DNA of 64,000 nucleotides from Allobogoriella deserti (lineage in GTDB: Bacteria > Actinomycetota > Actinomycetes > Actinomycetales > Actinomycetaceae), in the NCBI RefSeq assembly GCF_042680605.1, contig NZ_JBHUEE010000008.1, positions 186,001 through 250,000 on the forward strand. The letters are read 5' to 3'. The notes below the pieces were generated by a model. It was not told where the DNA came from and did not search any database. It worked only from the letters and a program-made list of their open reading frames with translations. Each line of letters starts with the position of its first letter. The first letter of the stretch is position 1. A program made the translations under genes and the position numbers. Shown one piece after another: positions 16,450 to 27,993 of this stretch.

Positions 16450-16713
16450 TTGTACGGAACCGTCGCCGCCCCTGAGGGCATCACCGACCCGCCCATCGAC
16501 GATCTGCTCGAGCGGGTCGACTCCAAGTACGCGCTCGTCATCTACTCGGCGAAGCGCGCCCGGCAGATCAACACCTACAACGCGCAGCTCCAGGAGGGCC
16601 TCCTCGAGTTCGTCGGCCCGCTGGTGCCGGCCGCACAGGAGGACAAGGCGCTCTCGATCGCCATGCGGGAGATCAACGAGGGCATGCTGACCGTCACCAG
16701 CATCGAGGACTGA
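16450..16713 (+). CDS. rpoZ: RNA polymerase omega subunit
   Basis: Omega helps assemble and stabilise RNA polymerase by binding the beta-prime subunit. The TTG at 16450 is chosen because it gives the actinobacterial N-terminus M-YGTVAAPEGITDPPIDDLL and has GGAGAAGG (16437-16444) five bases upstream; the longer frame from 16387 would add an arginine-rich tail lacking family similarity. The 87-residue product contains the conserved VDSKYALVIYSAKRARQIN helix and ends in ...TSIED. coaBC begins one base after its stop. Confidence 0.9.
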   Translation: MYGTVAAPEGITDPPIDDLLERVDSKYALVIYSAKRARQINTYNAQLQEGLLEFVGPLVPAAQEDKALSIAMREINEGMLTVTSIED

Positions 16714-16714
16714 G

Positions 16715-17950
16715 GTGCGGGTCCTCCTCGGGGTCACCGGAGGCATCGCGGCCTATAAGGCCGCGCACCTGCTCCGGCTCCTCAAGGAGGCCGGCCACGA
16801 CGTCCGGGTGATCCCGACCGAGGCCGCGCTCGAGTTCGTCGGGCGGGCCACGTGGGAGGCGTTGTCCGGACAGCCCGTGCGCACCGACGTCTTCTCCGGC
16901 GCGCAGGACGTCGACCACGTCGCGCTCGGCCGCGGCGCGGACCTGGTCATCGTCGCGCCGGCGACCGCCAACCTGCTCGCCGAGGCCGCCGCCGGCCTGG
17001 CGGACGACCTGCTGACGGCGACTCTGCTGACCGCCCGGTGCCCGGTGCTGCTGGCACCGGCGATGCACACCGAGATGTGGCTGCACCCGGCGACGGTGGC
17101 GAACGTCGCGACACTGCGTGGGCGCGGCGTGGTCGTGCTGGACCCCGACGACGGCCGGCTCACCGGCGCCGACTCGGGTCGGGGACGGTTGCCCGAACCG
17201 GAAGCGATCGCCTCAGCCGCCCTGGCGCTCGTCGCTGAGCAGGATCTCGCAGGGCGCCACGTCGTGGTCTCCGCCGGTGGGACGCGCGAGCCCCTCGACC
17301 CCGTCCGGTTCCTCGGCAACCGGTCCTCGGGACGGCAGGGGGTTGCCCTCGCCGAGGCGGCTGCGGCGCGCGGAGCGCAGGTCAGCCTCGTCGCGGCCAA
17401 CGTCTCCGACGGCGTCCTCCCGGTGCATCCGCAGATCACCGTGGTCCCGGTCGAGACTGCGCTCGAGCTCCGCGACGCGGTGCGCGGTGCCGCCCGGGAC
17501 GCGGACGCCGTCGTCATGGCTGCGGCCGTCGCGGACTTCCGACCCGTCGAGGCCGCGGGCGCGAAGATCAAGAAGCGGCACACCGATACCGGGCCGGCCG
17601 AGCCGGAACCGATCCGCCTGACCACGAACCCGGACATCCTCGCCGAACTCGCCACCGACCGGCCCCGGCCCGGCCAGGTGGTGGTCGGCTTCGCCGCCGA
17701 GACCGGCGACGGCGACGGCGACGCGCTCACCCACGGCCGCGCCAAGGCGCGGCGCAAGGGCGCGGACCTGCTCGCCGTCAACGAGGTCGGCGACTCACGC
17801 GGCTTCGGCGACGTGCCCAACGCGGTCACGGTGCTGGACGGCGCCGGCGAGGCGGTCGCGCAGGCGGCAGGGACCAAGGCCGAGGTGGCGGACGCGCTGT
17901 GGACTCAGGTGGCACGGCGCCTGCCTCCGGCGTCTACGATCGAGCGGTGA
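16715..17950 (+). CDS. coaBC: Phosphopantothenoylcysteine decarboxylase / phosphopantothenate-cysteine ligase
   Basis: This bifunctional enzyme carries out two successive steps of coenzyme A synthesis. The N-terminal flavin-dependent decarboxylase (about 1-180) has GVTGGIAAYKAAHLLRLL, the catalytic histidine in VDHVALGR, the PATANLLAEAAAGLADDLL loop and PAMHTEMW. The C-terminal ligase (about 185-411) has VSAGGTREPLDPVRFLGNRS, the AAAVADFRP dimer strand and the KIKK lysines that contact the substrate. At 411 residues it has full length. The GTG start follows rpoZ by one base. Its stop overlaps the metK GTG, and its last codons hold the metK -10. Confidence 0.96.
   Translation: MRVLLGVTGGIAAYKAAHLLRLLKEAGHDVRVIPTEAALEFVGRATWEALSGQPVRTDVFSGAQDVDHVALGRGADLVIVAPATANLLAEAAAGLADDLLTATLLTARCPVLLAPAMHTEMWLHPATVANVATLRGRGVVVLDPDDGRLTGADSGRGRLPEPEAIASAALALVAEQDLAGRHVVVSAGGTREPLDPVRFLGNRSSGRQGVALAEAAAARGAQVSLVAANVSDGVLPVHPQITVVPVETALELRDAVRGAARDADAVVMAAAVADFRPVEAAGAKIKKRHTDTGPAEPEPIRLTTNPDILAELATDRPRPGQVVVGFAAETGDGDGDALTHGRAKARRKGADLLAVNEVGDSRGFGDVPNAVTVLDGAGEAVAQAAGTKAEVADALWTQVARRLPPASTIER
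17935..17940 (+). promoter_or_regulatory. Putative -10 of a leaderless metK promoter (TACGAT)
   Basis: TACGAT fits TANNNT and ends exactly six bases before the metK GTG at 17947. It lies within the end of coaBC. No Shine-Dalgarno sequence precedes that GTG, which supports a leaderless mRNA in addition to read-through. Confidence 0.45.
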
Positions 17951-19185
17951 CCTCGACGCCGACCCCTCCGCGCTCGTCAGACGACCGCCCACCGCTGCGG
18001 CAGTTCACCTCCGAGTCGGTCACCGAGGGCCACCCGGACAAGATCTGCGACCGCATCTCGGACTCGATCCTCGACGCGATCCTCGCCCAGGACCCGGCCG
18101 CACGCGTGGCCGTCGAGGCGATGGTCACCACCGGACTGGTGCACGTCGCCGGCGAGGTCACCACGGAGGCCTACGTCGAGATCCCGCAGATCGTGCGGGA
18201 CGAGGTGCGCCGCATCGGCTACACGTCCTCGGAGATCGGCTTCGACGGGCGCTCGTGCGGGGTCGAGGTCTCGATCGGGCAGCAGTCCCCGGACATCGCC
18301 GGCGGCGTGGACACCTCGGAGGAGAAGCGCACCGGTGCCGAGTACCACGACCCGCTCGACGCCCAGGGCGCGGGGGACCAGGGGCTGATGTTCGGCTACG
18401 CGTGCGACGACACGGCCGAGCTCATGCCGTTGCCGATCTTCCTCGCGCACCGGATGGCCGAGCGGCTCGCGCAAGTGCGCAAGGGAGGGCTCGTGGCGGG
18501 CCTGCGCCCGGACGGCAAGACGCAGGTGACCATCGGCTACGACGGCGAGCGCGCGGTCAGCCTGGACACGGTGGTCGTCTCCACCCAGCACGATGAGTGG
18601 GTCCGCCCGGACATGCTGGCCAGCGCCATCCGTCAGGAGGTCGTCGCGCCGGTCCTGGATGCCGCCGAGATCGATCTGCGGACCGAAGAGATGAGGCTGC
18701 TGGTCAACCCGACCGGGAAGTTCGTCGTCGGCGGCCCGATGGGGGACGCCGGGCTGACCGGCCGGAAGGTCATCGTCGACACCTACGGCGGCATGGCGCG
18801 GCACGGTGGCGGCGCCTTCTCCGGGAAGGACCCCTCCAAGGTGGACCGCTCCGGTTCCTACGCCATGCGGTGGGTGGCGAAGAACGTCGTCGCCGCCGGT
18901 CTCGCCTCCCGGTGCGAGGTGCAGGTGGCCTACGCCATCGGCCGCGCGCACCCGGTCGGTCTGTTCGTCGAGACGTTCGGCACCGAGACCGTACCGAACG
19001 AGCGGATCGTCGCGGCGGTGCGGGAGGTCTTCGACCTGCGGCCGGCCGCTGTCGTCCGCGATCTCGATCTCATCCGGCCGATCTACCGGCACACCTCGGC
19101 CTACGGACATTTCGGCCGTGAGCTGCCCGAGTTCACCTGGGAGCGCACCGACCGGGTCGACGAGCTCCGCGCCGCCGTGGGGTGA
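17947..19185 (+). CDS. metK: S-adenosylmethionine synthetase
   Basis: MetK makes S-adenosylmethionine from methionine and ATP. The 412-residue protein has SVTEGHPDKICDRISD, the GDQGLMFGYACDDT hexapeptide region and the phosphate-binding loop GGGAFSGKDPSKVDRS. The GTG at 17947 adds about 18 residues before the first conserved segment and overlaps the coaBC stop by 4 bp. The coaBC-metK-priA order is conserved in actinobacteria. No SAM riboswitch can fit upstream. Confidence 0.97.
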   Translation: MTSTPTPPRSSDDRPPLRQFTSESVTEGHPDKICDRISDSILDAILAQDPAARVAVEAMVTTGLVHVAGEVTTEAYVEIPQIVRDEVRRIGYTSSEIGFDGRSCGVEVSIGQQSPDIAGGVDTSEEKRTGAEYHDPLDAQGAGDQGLMFGYACDDTAELMPLPIFLAHRMAERLAQVRKGGLVAGLRPDGKTQVTIGYDGERAVSLDTVVVSTQHDEWVRPDMLASAIRQEVVAPVLDAAEIDLRTEEMRLLVNPTGKFVVGGPMGDAGLTGRKVIVDTYGGMARHGGGAFSGKDPSKVDRSGSYAMRWVAKNVVAAGLASRCEVQVAYAIGRAHPVGLFVETFGTETVPNERIVAAVREVFDLRPAAVVRDLDLIRPIYRHTSAYGHFGRELPEFTWERTDRVDELRAAVG

Positions 19186-21245
19186 ACGGGCCCGTGGCCG
19201 CCATGTCCGACGACGACGGCACGCCCGAGCAGGGGGCACTCCTCGACCTGCCACCCGAGTCGCGCACGGTCGACGGCCGCGGCGTGACGAATCCGGTGGC
19301 CCGGGTCATGGTGGACACGCCGCTGCCCCACCTGGACCGCCCGTTCGACTACCTCGTCCCGCCCGAGCACGCTGACAACGCCGTTCCGGGGGCCCGGGTG
19401 CACGTCCGGTTCGCTGGCCAGGAACGGCCGGCGTTCGTCCTCGAACGCGGCAGCGAGACCGACCATGCCGGCACGTTGACGCCGATCCGACGGGCTTCGT
19501 CCCCGGTGCCCGTGCTCACCCCCACCGTCCTGCGCCTGTGCCGGGCCGTGGCGGAGCGTTACGCGGGCACGTTGATGGACGTGGTGCGCCTGGCCGTGCC
19601 TCCCCGGCATGCGAGCACCGAGAAGTCCGTGCTGGAGAAGGACCCCGGCGACGAGGGCGCGGCGGCAGTGCCGTCACCGGGCCCGCCGCGTGCGGACGCG
19701 TGGGCCCGGTACGTCGGGGGACCGGCCTTCCTCGGACACCTGGCAACGGGCGAGAGCCCACGTGCGGTGTGGTCCGCGCTGCCGGGACCCATGGGGCCCG
19801 CGGTCGCGGCGGCGGCCCGGGCGACCCGGGCGTCGGGGCGAGGTGTCCTCGTCGTCGTCCCCACGACGCGGCAGGTCGACGACGTCGTCGCCGCAATCCG
19901 GGAAGAGCTGCCCGACGAGCCCGTCGCCCGGTTGGTGGCCGACGACGGCCCAGCCCGCCGGTACCGCAGCTTTCTGCGCGTGCTGCTCGGGCAGGCCCGG
20001 GTGGTGGTCGGGACCCGCGCGGCGGCGTTCGCCCCGGTGACCGAGCTCGGGCTCGCCGTCGTGCTCGACGACGGCGACGACCGTCTCGAGGAACCGCATG
20101 CACCGTATCCGCACATCCGCCAGGTGCTGGCGATGCGGGCAGATCTCGAGCGGGCTGCCCTGCTGATCGGGGGCTACGCGCGCAGCGTCGAGGCGCAGCT
20201 GCTCCTCGAGCAGGGCTGGGCCCGGTCGGTGCAGGCGGAGCGTGCGGTGGTGCGCGAAGCGACCCCCCGGGTGGTCGCACCGTCGGAGGTCGACCTGGCA
20301 CGTGAGGGCCCGGCGGCCGCGGCCCGCATTCCGCGGCCCGCCTGGGAGACGGCCCGCCGTGCACTCGAGCACGGGCCGGTGCTGGTCCAGGTGGCGCGCG
20401 GGGGGTACCTCCCGGCGGTCGCGTGTGCGCGGTGCCGCGAGCCAGCCCGCTGCGTGACCTGTCACGGGCCGTTGCGCCTCGACCGGCAGGGAGCGCCGCC
20501 CGCGTGCGGCTGGTGCGGGCGCCATGCCGTGGACTTCGCGTGCCCCGAGTGTGGCGGCACCTCGCTGCGGTGGGTCCGCGTGGGATCGGACCGGACCGCC
20601 GAGGAACTCGGCCGCGCGTTCCCCTCGGTTCCGGTAGTGGTCTCCGGGGCGTCCGCGTCACACGGGGTCGTCGAGACGGTCGATGAGACCCCACGGCTCG
20701 TGGTCGCCACGCCCGGGGCGGAGCCGGTCGCTGCCGGGGGCTACGCGGCGGCGCTCCTGCTGGATGCGTCGGTGACCACGGCCCGCCCGGAGTTGTGGGC
20801 GTCGGCCGAGGCGCTGCGGCGGTGGCTGGGCGCGGCCGCGTTGGTCCGGGCCCGCGCCGAGGGCGGCACCGTGATGCTGCTCGGACGACCGGCGCCGGTG
20901 CCGGCTCAAGCTCTCGTGCGGTGGGATCCGGCAGGGTTCGCGGCGCGCGAGCTTGCCGAACGGGCGGAGCTGTCGTTCCCGCCCGCGGTGCGGCTGGCCG
21001 CGCTCCAGGGGCCGCGCCCGGCAGTACGGTCCCTGCTGCGGCATCTCGGGCAGATCCCGGAGATGGAGGTCCTCGGTCCGGTTGACCTGGCGGACCAGGG
21101 TGACAACGTCCGCGCGCTGGTCCGCACCCCCCGACGTGTCGGCGGAGAGCTCACTCGCGCTCTGGTGCGCGCGTCGGCCGTGCGGAGCGCGCGCAAGGAG
21201 CCCGGGACCGTCCGCGTCCGCGTCGATCCGAACGATCTGTGGTGA
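19182..21245 (+). CDS. priA: PriA-like primosomal protein N' with degenerate helicase
   Basis: The 687-residue protein has the PriA 3'-DNA-binding domain at the N-terminus (PVARVMVDTPLPHLDRPFDY, RVHVRFAGQERPAFVLE) and the insertion zinc region with four Cys pairs (CARC, CVTC, CGWC, CPEC). The helicase core has lost its ATPase motifs: where Walker A is expected there is SALPGPMGP, and the DEEH box reads DDGDDR. This ATPase-dead state is characteristic of actinobacterial PriA. A structural role in replication restart is therefore inferred. The GTG overlaps the metK stop by 4 bp. Confidence 0.9.
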   Translation: MNGPVAAMSDDDGTPEQGALLDLPPESRTVDGRGVTNPVARVMVDTPLPHLDRPFDYLVPPEHADNAVPGARVHVRFAGQERPAFVLERGSETDHAGTLTPIRRASSPVPVLTPTVLRLCRAVAERYAGTLMDVVRLAVPPRHASTEKSVLEKDPGDEGAAAVPSPGPPRADAWARYVGGPAFLGHLATGESPRAVWSALPGPMGPAVAAAARATRASGRGVLVVVPTTRQVDDVVAAIREELPDEPVARLVADDGPARRYRSFLRVLLGQARVVVGTRAAAFAPVTELGLAVVLDDGDDRLEEPHAPYPHIRQVLAMRADLERAALLIGGYARSVEAQLLLEQGWARSVQAERAVVREATPRVVAPSEVDLAREGPAAAARIPRPAWETARRALEHGPVLVQVARGGYLPAVACARCREPARCVTCHGPLRLDRQGAPPACGWCGRHAVDFACPECGGTSLRWVRVGSDRTAEELGRAFPSVPVVVSGASASHGVVETVDETPRLVVATPGAEPVAAGGYAAALLLDASVTTARPELWASAEALRRWLGAAALVRARAEGGTVMLLGRPAPVPAQALVRWDPAGFAARELAERAELSFPPAVRLAALQGPRPAVRSLLRHLGQIPEMEVLGPVDLADQGDNVRALVRTPRRVGGELTRALVRASAVRSARKEPGTVRVRVDPNDLW

Positions 21246-21295
21246 GGGCGGGACACCACGTGGTCAGGTCCGGCGCCGGTGGTGAGGTGCCGCCG

Positions 21296-21344
21296 GCGGT
21301 GGCGGCCGTGGCGGCCGTGGCGGCCGTGGCGGCCGTGGCGGCCG
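21296..21344 (+). repeat. 9-bp tandem repeat (GGCGGCCGT, nearly 5 copies)
   Basis: The unit GGCGGCCGT is repeated perfectly from 21301 to 21336 and followed by GGCGGCCG. Related GGCGGT/GGTGCC sequence lies just upstream. The array stands between priA and the HAD gene, ending seven bases before the HAD -10, so the -35 region falls inside it. Such a repeat is prone to copy-number slippage. Confidence 0.9.
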
Positions 21345-21351
21345 GAGACCC

Positions 21352-21357
21352 TATGGT
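21352..21357 (+). promoter_or_regulatory. Putative -10 of a leaderless HAD-gene promoter (TATGGT)
   Basis: TATGGT fits TANNNT and ends six bases before the GTG at 21364. No ribosome binding site is present. The position of a -35 would fall in the tandem repeat. Confidence 0.45.
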
Positions 21358-21363
21358 TGGGCC

Positions 21364-21990
21364 GTGAGCGACTCCACCGGGCACGACACCGTCGTGCTGG
21401 ACCTCGGGAACGTGCTCGTGCAGTGGGAGCCGGCTCGCGCGCTGGCCGACGAGATGACGCCTGCGGAGTGGACCGTCTTCGCCGAGGCAGCCGACTTCCC
21501 CTCGCTGAACCTCTCCGCCGATGCCGGCGAGCCGATCGAGGCCGTGGTGGCTCGTGCCGCAGCCGCCGATCCCGAGCACGGCCGCATCCTGCGCCGGTAC
21601 TACGAGAACTTCGCGGCGACCTTGGCCGGACCCGTTCCCGGGACGGCCGAGATCGTCGCGGAGCTCGCCGCGTCCGGTGTGCGGCTGCTCGGCCTGACGA
21701 ACTGGTCGGCCGAGACGTTCCACCACGCGTCCGGAGCGGCACCGGTGATCGACACGCTGGAGGCGGTGGTGGTCTCCGGCCGCGAAGGGATGGTCAAGCC
21801 GGACCCGGGGATCTTCGGCGTGGTCGTCGACCGGTACGGCGTCGATCCCGAGCGGGCCGTCTTTGTCGACGACTCGCCGGTCAACGTCGCCGGTGCGGAA
21901 GCTGTCGAGTTCACCGCGCTGCAGTTCACCGATGCCGAGACGTTGCGCGACGACCTCGCCCGGCTGGGGCTGCTGTCCGCAGCACAGTGA
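21364..21990 (+). CDS. HAD-superfamily hydrolase (YihX/epoxide-hydrolase-N-like subfamily IA)
   Basis: This is a 208-residue phosphatase-like protein. Motif I is VLDLGNVLVQW, where the second aspartate of DxD is a glycine, as in YihX-type HAD proteins. Motif II is LTNWS, motif III is the lysine in GMVKPDPGIF, and motif IV is FVDDSPVNVAGA. The alpha-helical cap follows motif I. Family members dephosphorylate sugar phosphates such as glucose-1-phosphate; the substrate here is unknown. The GTG start directly follows a -10-like TATGGT, so a leaderless mRNA is likely. Confidence 0.85.
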   Translation: MSDSTGHDTVVLDLGNVLVQWEPARALADEMTPAEWTVFAEAADFPSLNLSADAGEPIEAVVARAAAADPEHGRILRRYYENFAATLAGPVPGTAEIVAELAASGVRLLGLTNWSAETFHHASGAAPVIDTLEAVVVSGREGMVKPDPGIFGVVVDRYGVDPERAVFVDDSPVNVAGAEAVEFTALQFTDAETLRDDLARLGLLSAAQ

Positions 21991-22070
21991 CGGCTCCGGC
22001 TCGGAGTGCTTCGTCCACAGGTTGCTGTAAGCCGCGCGGCCGTGTCGGTGGATCGCACGAGTGTTCGAGC

Positions 22071-24818
<2,748 letters not shown>

Positions 24819-24829
24819 ACTCGGATCTC

Positions 24830-25768
24830 ATGCGTCTGCTCTTCGCCGGTACTCCCGCCGCGGCCGTGCCGAGTCTGCGAGCCCTGCTCGACTCCGATCA
24901 CGAGGTCGCGGCCGTGCTCACCCGGCCGGACGCGCGCCGGGGCCGTGGACGCACCCTGCACCCGAGCCCGGTGGCCCAGCTCGCCCGAGAGGCCGGCGTC
25001 GACGTCCTCGCGCCGCGCAGCCTCAAGGACGACTCGGTCGCCGAGCAGATCGCCGCGCTTCAGGTCGATGCCGCGCCCGTCGTCGCCTACGGCAACCTCG
25101 TCCCGCCGGCGCTCCTCGAGGTCCCGCGCCACGGCTGGATCAACGTGCACTTCTCTCTCCTGCCCGCCTGGCGCGGCGCCGCCCCTGTCCAACGTGCGCT
25201 CATCGCCGGCGACGACGTCACCGGCGCCAGCGTCTTCCGGCTCGAGGAAGGTCTCGACACCGGCCCCGTCTACGGGACCGTGACGGAGAACATCCGGCCG
25301 CGGGACACGGCCGGCGACCTGCTCGACCGCCTCGCACAATCGGGCGCCGGCCTGCTCGTCACCGTGCTCGATGCGCTCGAGGCCGGCACCGCAGACGCCC
25401 GCCCACAGCCGAACGACGGCGTGAGCGCGGCACCGAAACTTGACGTCGCGGAGGCGCAGGTCCGCTGGAGCGATCCGGCTCTGGCCGTCGACCGCGTCAT
25501 CCGGGGCTGCACACCCGCGCCCGGAGCCTGGACGGTGCTGCCCGACGGGTCTCGCCTCAAGGTCGCTCCGGTCTCCCCGCGCCAGGATGTCACGGACCTG
25601 CGTCCCGGCGAGGTCCGCCCGGGTCGCCGGCAGGTGCTGGTCGGGACCGGATCGACCGCCGTCGAGCTGGGGCAGGTCGCACCCGCCGGCAAGTCGTGGA
25701 TGCCCGCGGACGCGTGGGCCCGGGGTGCCCGGCTGCCGGAGGAGACGATCCTGGGGGAGAGGGCGTGA
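24830..25768 (+). CDS. fmt: Methionyl-tRNA formyltransferase
   Basis: Fmt formylates initiator Met-tRNA using 10-formyltetrahydrofolate. The 312-residue protein has the N-terminal LLFAGTPAAAVPSL, the catalytic Asn-His in INVHFSLLPAWRGAAPVQ and the later aspartate in EEGLDTGPVY, then the C-terminal OB-like domain. The ATG at 24830 directly follows a -10-like element overlapping the previous stop. It overlaps rsmB by 4 bp, matching the conserved fmt-rsmB-rpe block. Confidence 0.96.
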   Translation: MRLLFAGTPAAAVPSLRALLDSDHEVAAVLTRPDARRGRGRTLHPSPVAQLAREAGVDVLAPRSLKDDSVAEQIAALQVDAAPVVAYGNLVPPALLEVPRHGWINVHFSLLPAWRGAAPVQRALIAGDDVTGASVFRLEEGLDTGPVYGTVTENIRPRDTAGDLLDRLAQSGAGLLVTVLDALEAGTADARPQPNDGVSAAPKLDVAEAQVRWSDPALAVDRVIRGCTPAPGAWTVLPDGSRLKVAPVSPRQDVTDLRPGEVRPGRRQVLVGTGSTAVELGQVAPAGKSWMPADAWARGARLPEETILGERA

Positions 25769-27276
25769 GCCCCGAAGGCCGCGGTGAGCGACCTCGCCGC
25801 CAGCACCGGCCGAACCGGGCCCACCGGTCGAACGGGGCCCACCGGTCGAACCGGACCCACCGACCGGACCGGTCACGCCTGACCGCCTTCGAGGTGATCC
25901 GCCGGGTCGCCGAGTCGGATGCGTACGCCAACCTGGTCCTCCCCGGTCTCCTGCGCGAGCGCGACATCACCGCCCGCGACGCCGCCTTCGCGACCGAACT
26001 CACCTACGGCACGCTACGCCTACAAGGCCGCTACGACGCGATCCTGGCGCACTGCACCCGCGGACGCGCGCTCGAGGACCTCGATCCCGAGGTCCTCGAC
26101 CTGCTGCGCCTCGGCGCGCACCAGCTCCTGGGCATGCGAGTGCCGGTCCACGCCGCGGTCTCCCAGACAGTGGCCCTGACCCGACACGTCGTCGGCCCCG
26201 CACCGACCGGGATGGTCAACGCCGTGCTGCGCACGGTCGCGGAGACGCCGCTTCAGACGTGGCTGGACCAGCTCGCCGCCGAGGCCGAGGACGACGTCGC
26301 GCGCCTGTCCGTGGCCGAGTCCCATCCCGTGTGGGTCACCCGAGCGATGCGGCAGAGCCTGCTGAGCGAACTTGAGGCCGCTCCCGGTCGATCGAGTGAC
26401 ATCACCGGCGAGCTCGCCACCCTGCTCGCCGCGGACAATCGTCCCCCACGTGTCGCACTGGTCGCCCGCCCGGGACTGATCGAGCCCGACGATCTGGCCG
26501 ACCAGGTCGAGGCGCAGACCCGGCAGCGGCCGGCGCGTGGCGCCTACTCGCCCTGCGCCGTCGTACCCGGTGCCGGGGACCCCGGCCGGCTCCCGGCGGT
26601 CGAGGCCGGCGCTGCCGGCGTCCAGGACGAAGGCTCGCAACTGGTCGCCCTCGCCCTGGCGGCCGCCGAGCTGGAGGGGCGGGACGAACGGTGGCTCGAC
26701 CTGTGCGCGGGCCCGGGCGGCAAGGCAGCTCTCCTCGGCGCCCTCGCTGCCGGCCGGGACTGCCGCCTCCTGGCCAACGAGGTCGCACCGCATCGCGCCG
26801 GCCTCGTCCGCGGCTCGACCGCCGCCGTCCCGGCGGGGACCGTGGAGGTCCGCATCGGCGACGGCCGCTCACTCGGCGCGGAGCAGCCCGGCGAGTTCGA
26901 CCGAGTCCTCGTCGACGCACCGTGCACCGGACTCGGTGCGTTGCGTCGCCGGCCCGAGTCGCGGTGGCGGCGCAGTCCGGCCGACCTGGCCACGCTCGGG
27001 TCCCTGCAGCGCGACCTGCTGACCTCTGCGCTCGAGGCGGTCCGCGTCGGCGGCGTCGTCGCCTACGTCACGTGCTCCCCGCACGTGGCCGAGACTCGGC
27101 TCGTGGTGGAGGACACGCTGCGCAGATCGGGCGGTGCTCAGCTGCTCGACGCCTCCGAGGTCACCCGCACCGTCGCCGTGTCCGATCCCGACCTGACCGG
27201 TCCGTACGTCCAGCTCTGGCCGCACCGCCACGGCACCGACGCGATGTTTCTCGCCCTGCTGCGCCGGACGGCCTGA
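25765..27276 (+). CDS. rsmB: 16S rRNA m5C967 methyltransferase
   Basis: RsmB methylates a cytosine of 16S rRNA. The 503-residue protein has an N-terminal NusB-like RNA-binding domain (about 35-165) and a Rossmann methyltransferase domain with the SAM motif LDLCAGPGGKAALLGAL, the cysteine in VDAPCTGLG and the catalytic cysteine in VTCSPH. The first 32 residues are an Arg/His/Asn-rich tail encoded partly by three 18-bp tandem repeats, an actinobacterial-style extension of unknown role. The GTG at 25765 overlaps the fmt stop. Two downstream in-frame starts could shorten the tail. Confidence 0.94.
   Translation: MSPEGRGERPRRQHRPNRAHRSNGAHRSNRTHRPDRSRLTAFEVIRRVAESDAYANLVLPGLLRERDITARDAAFATELTYGTLRLQGRYDAILAHCTRGRALEDLDPEVLDLLRLGAHQLLGMRVPVHAAVSQTVALTRHVVGPAPTGMVNAVLRTVAETPLQTWLDQLAAEAEDDVARLSVAESHPVWVTRAMRQSLLSELEAAPGRSSDITGELATLLAADNRPPRVALVARPGLIEPDDLADQVEAQTRQRPARGAYSPCAVVPGAGDPGRLPAVEAGAAGVQDEGSQLVALALAAAELEGRDERWLDLCAGPGGKAALLGALAAGRDCRLLANEVAPHRAGLVRGSTAAVPAGTVEVRIGDGRSLGAEQPGEFDRVLVDAPCTGLGALRRRPESRWRRSPADLATLGSLQRDLLTSALEAVRVGGVVAYVTCSPHVAETRLVVEDTLRRSGGAQLLDASEVTRTVAVSDPDLTGPYVQLWPHRHGTDAMFLALLRRTA
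25813..25866 (+). repeat. Three 18-bp tandem repeats in the rsmB N-terminal tail
   Basis: Units at 25813-25830, 25831-25848 and 25849-25866 differ at a few positions each and encode N-(R/G)-(A/T)-H-R-(S/P). They form most of the basic N-terminal extension of RsmB. Being a multiple of three, copy changes keep the frame. Confidence 0.85.
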
Positions 27277-27291
27277 TCCACGATGCCTCGA

Positions 27292-27297
27292 TAGATT
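27292..27297 (+). promoter_or_regulatory. Putative -10 of a leaderless rpe promoter (TAGATT)
   Basis: TAGATT matches TANNNT and ends exactly six bases before the rpe GTG at 27304. The 27-base gap between rsmB and rpe holds no Shine-Dalgarno sequence. Confidence 0.5.
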
Positions 27298-27303
27298 GGC
27301 CCG

Positions 27304-27993
27304 GTGAGCATCCTCATCTCGCCGAGCATCCTGAACTCCGACTTCTCCGACCTCACGGGTGAACTGGCGAAGATCTCCACGGCCGACTACGTGCACGTGG
27401 ACGTCATGGACAACCACTTCGTCCCGAACCTCACCCTCGGTCTGCCGGTGGTCGAGTCCATCCTGCGCACCTCGCCGCTGCCGGTGGACGCCCACCTCAT
27501 GATCGACGAGCCCGACCGCTGGGCTCCCGCGTTCGCCGAGGTCGGCTGCGCCTCGGTGACCGTGCATGCCGAGGCCACCGCCGCCCCGGTGCGCCTGGCC
27601 CGCGAGCTGCGCGCGCAGGGCGCCCGCGCCGGACTCGCGCTGCGCCCGGCCACGCCGGTGGAGCCGTACCTCGACCTGCTCGGCGAGTTCGACATGATCC
27701 TCGTGATGACCGTCGAACCCGGCTTCGGCGGGCAGTCCTTCATCGACGGCACGCTGCCGAAGATCGAACGCACCCGGCACGCCATCGCCGGTTCCGGGCT
27801 GGACGTGTGGGTCCAGGTCGACGGCGGCATCTCCCGGGACACGATCGGGCGCGCCGCCGAGGCCGGTGCCAACGTGTTCGTCGCCGGTTCAGCGGTGTAC
27901 AAGGCCGAGGACGCTGGCGCCGAGGTCGAGGAGTTGCGCCGCCTGGCCACCGAGGCCCACCGGCACGACGCACCGACGACGCACCGGCACTGA
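27304..27993 (+). CDS. rpe: Ribulose-phosphate 3-epimerase
   Basis: Rpe interconverts ribulose-5-phosphate and xylulose-5-phosphate in the pentose phosphate pathway. The 229-residue TIM barrel has SPSILNSDFSDL, VHVDVMDNHFVPNLTLG, the metal-binding VDAHLMI, VEPGFGGQSF and VDGGIS. The C-terminus ends in a His-rich tail (HRHDAPTTHRH). The GTG start follows a -10-like TAGATT with no ribosome binding site. It ends the housekeeping block; the carbohydrate island begins about 50 bases downstream. Confidence 0.96.
   Translation: MSILISPSILNSDFSDLTGELAKISTADYVHVDVMDNHFVPNLTLGLPVVESILRTSPLPVDAHLMIDEPDRWAPAFAEVGCASVTVHAEATAAPVRLARELRAQGARAGLALRPATPVEPYLDLLGEFDMILVMTVEPGFGGQSFIDGTLPKIERTRHAIAGSGLDVWVQVDGGISRDTIGRAAEAGANVFVAGSAVYKAEDAGAEVEELRRLATEAHRHDAPTTHRH

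Noticed and set aside
17881..17947. SAM riboswitch before metK
   Set aside because: coaBC coding sequence runs up to and overlaps the metK start, leaving no leader for an aptamer.
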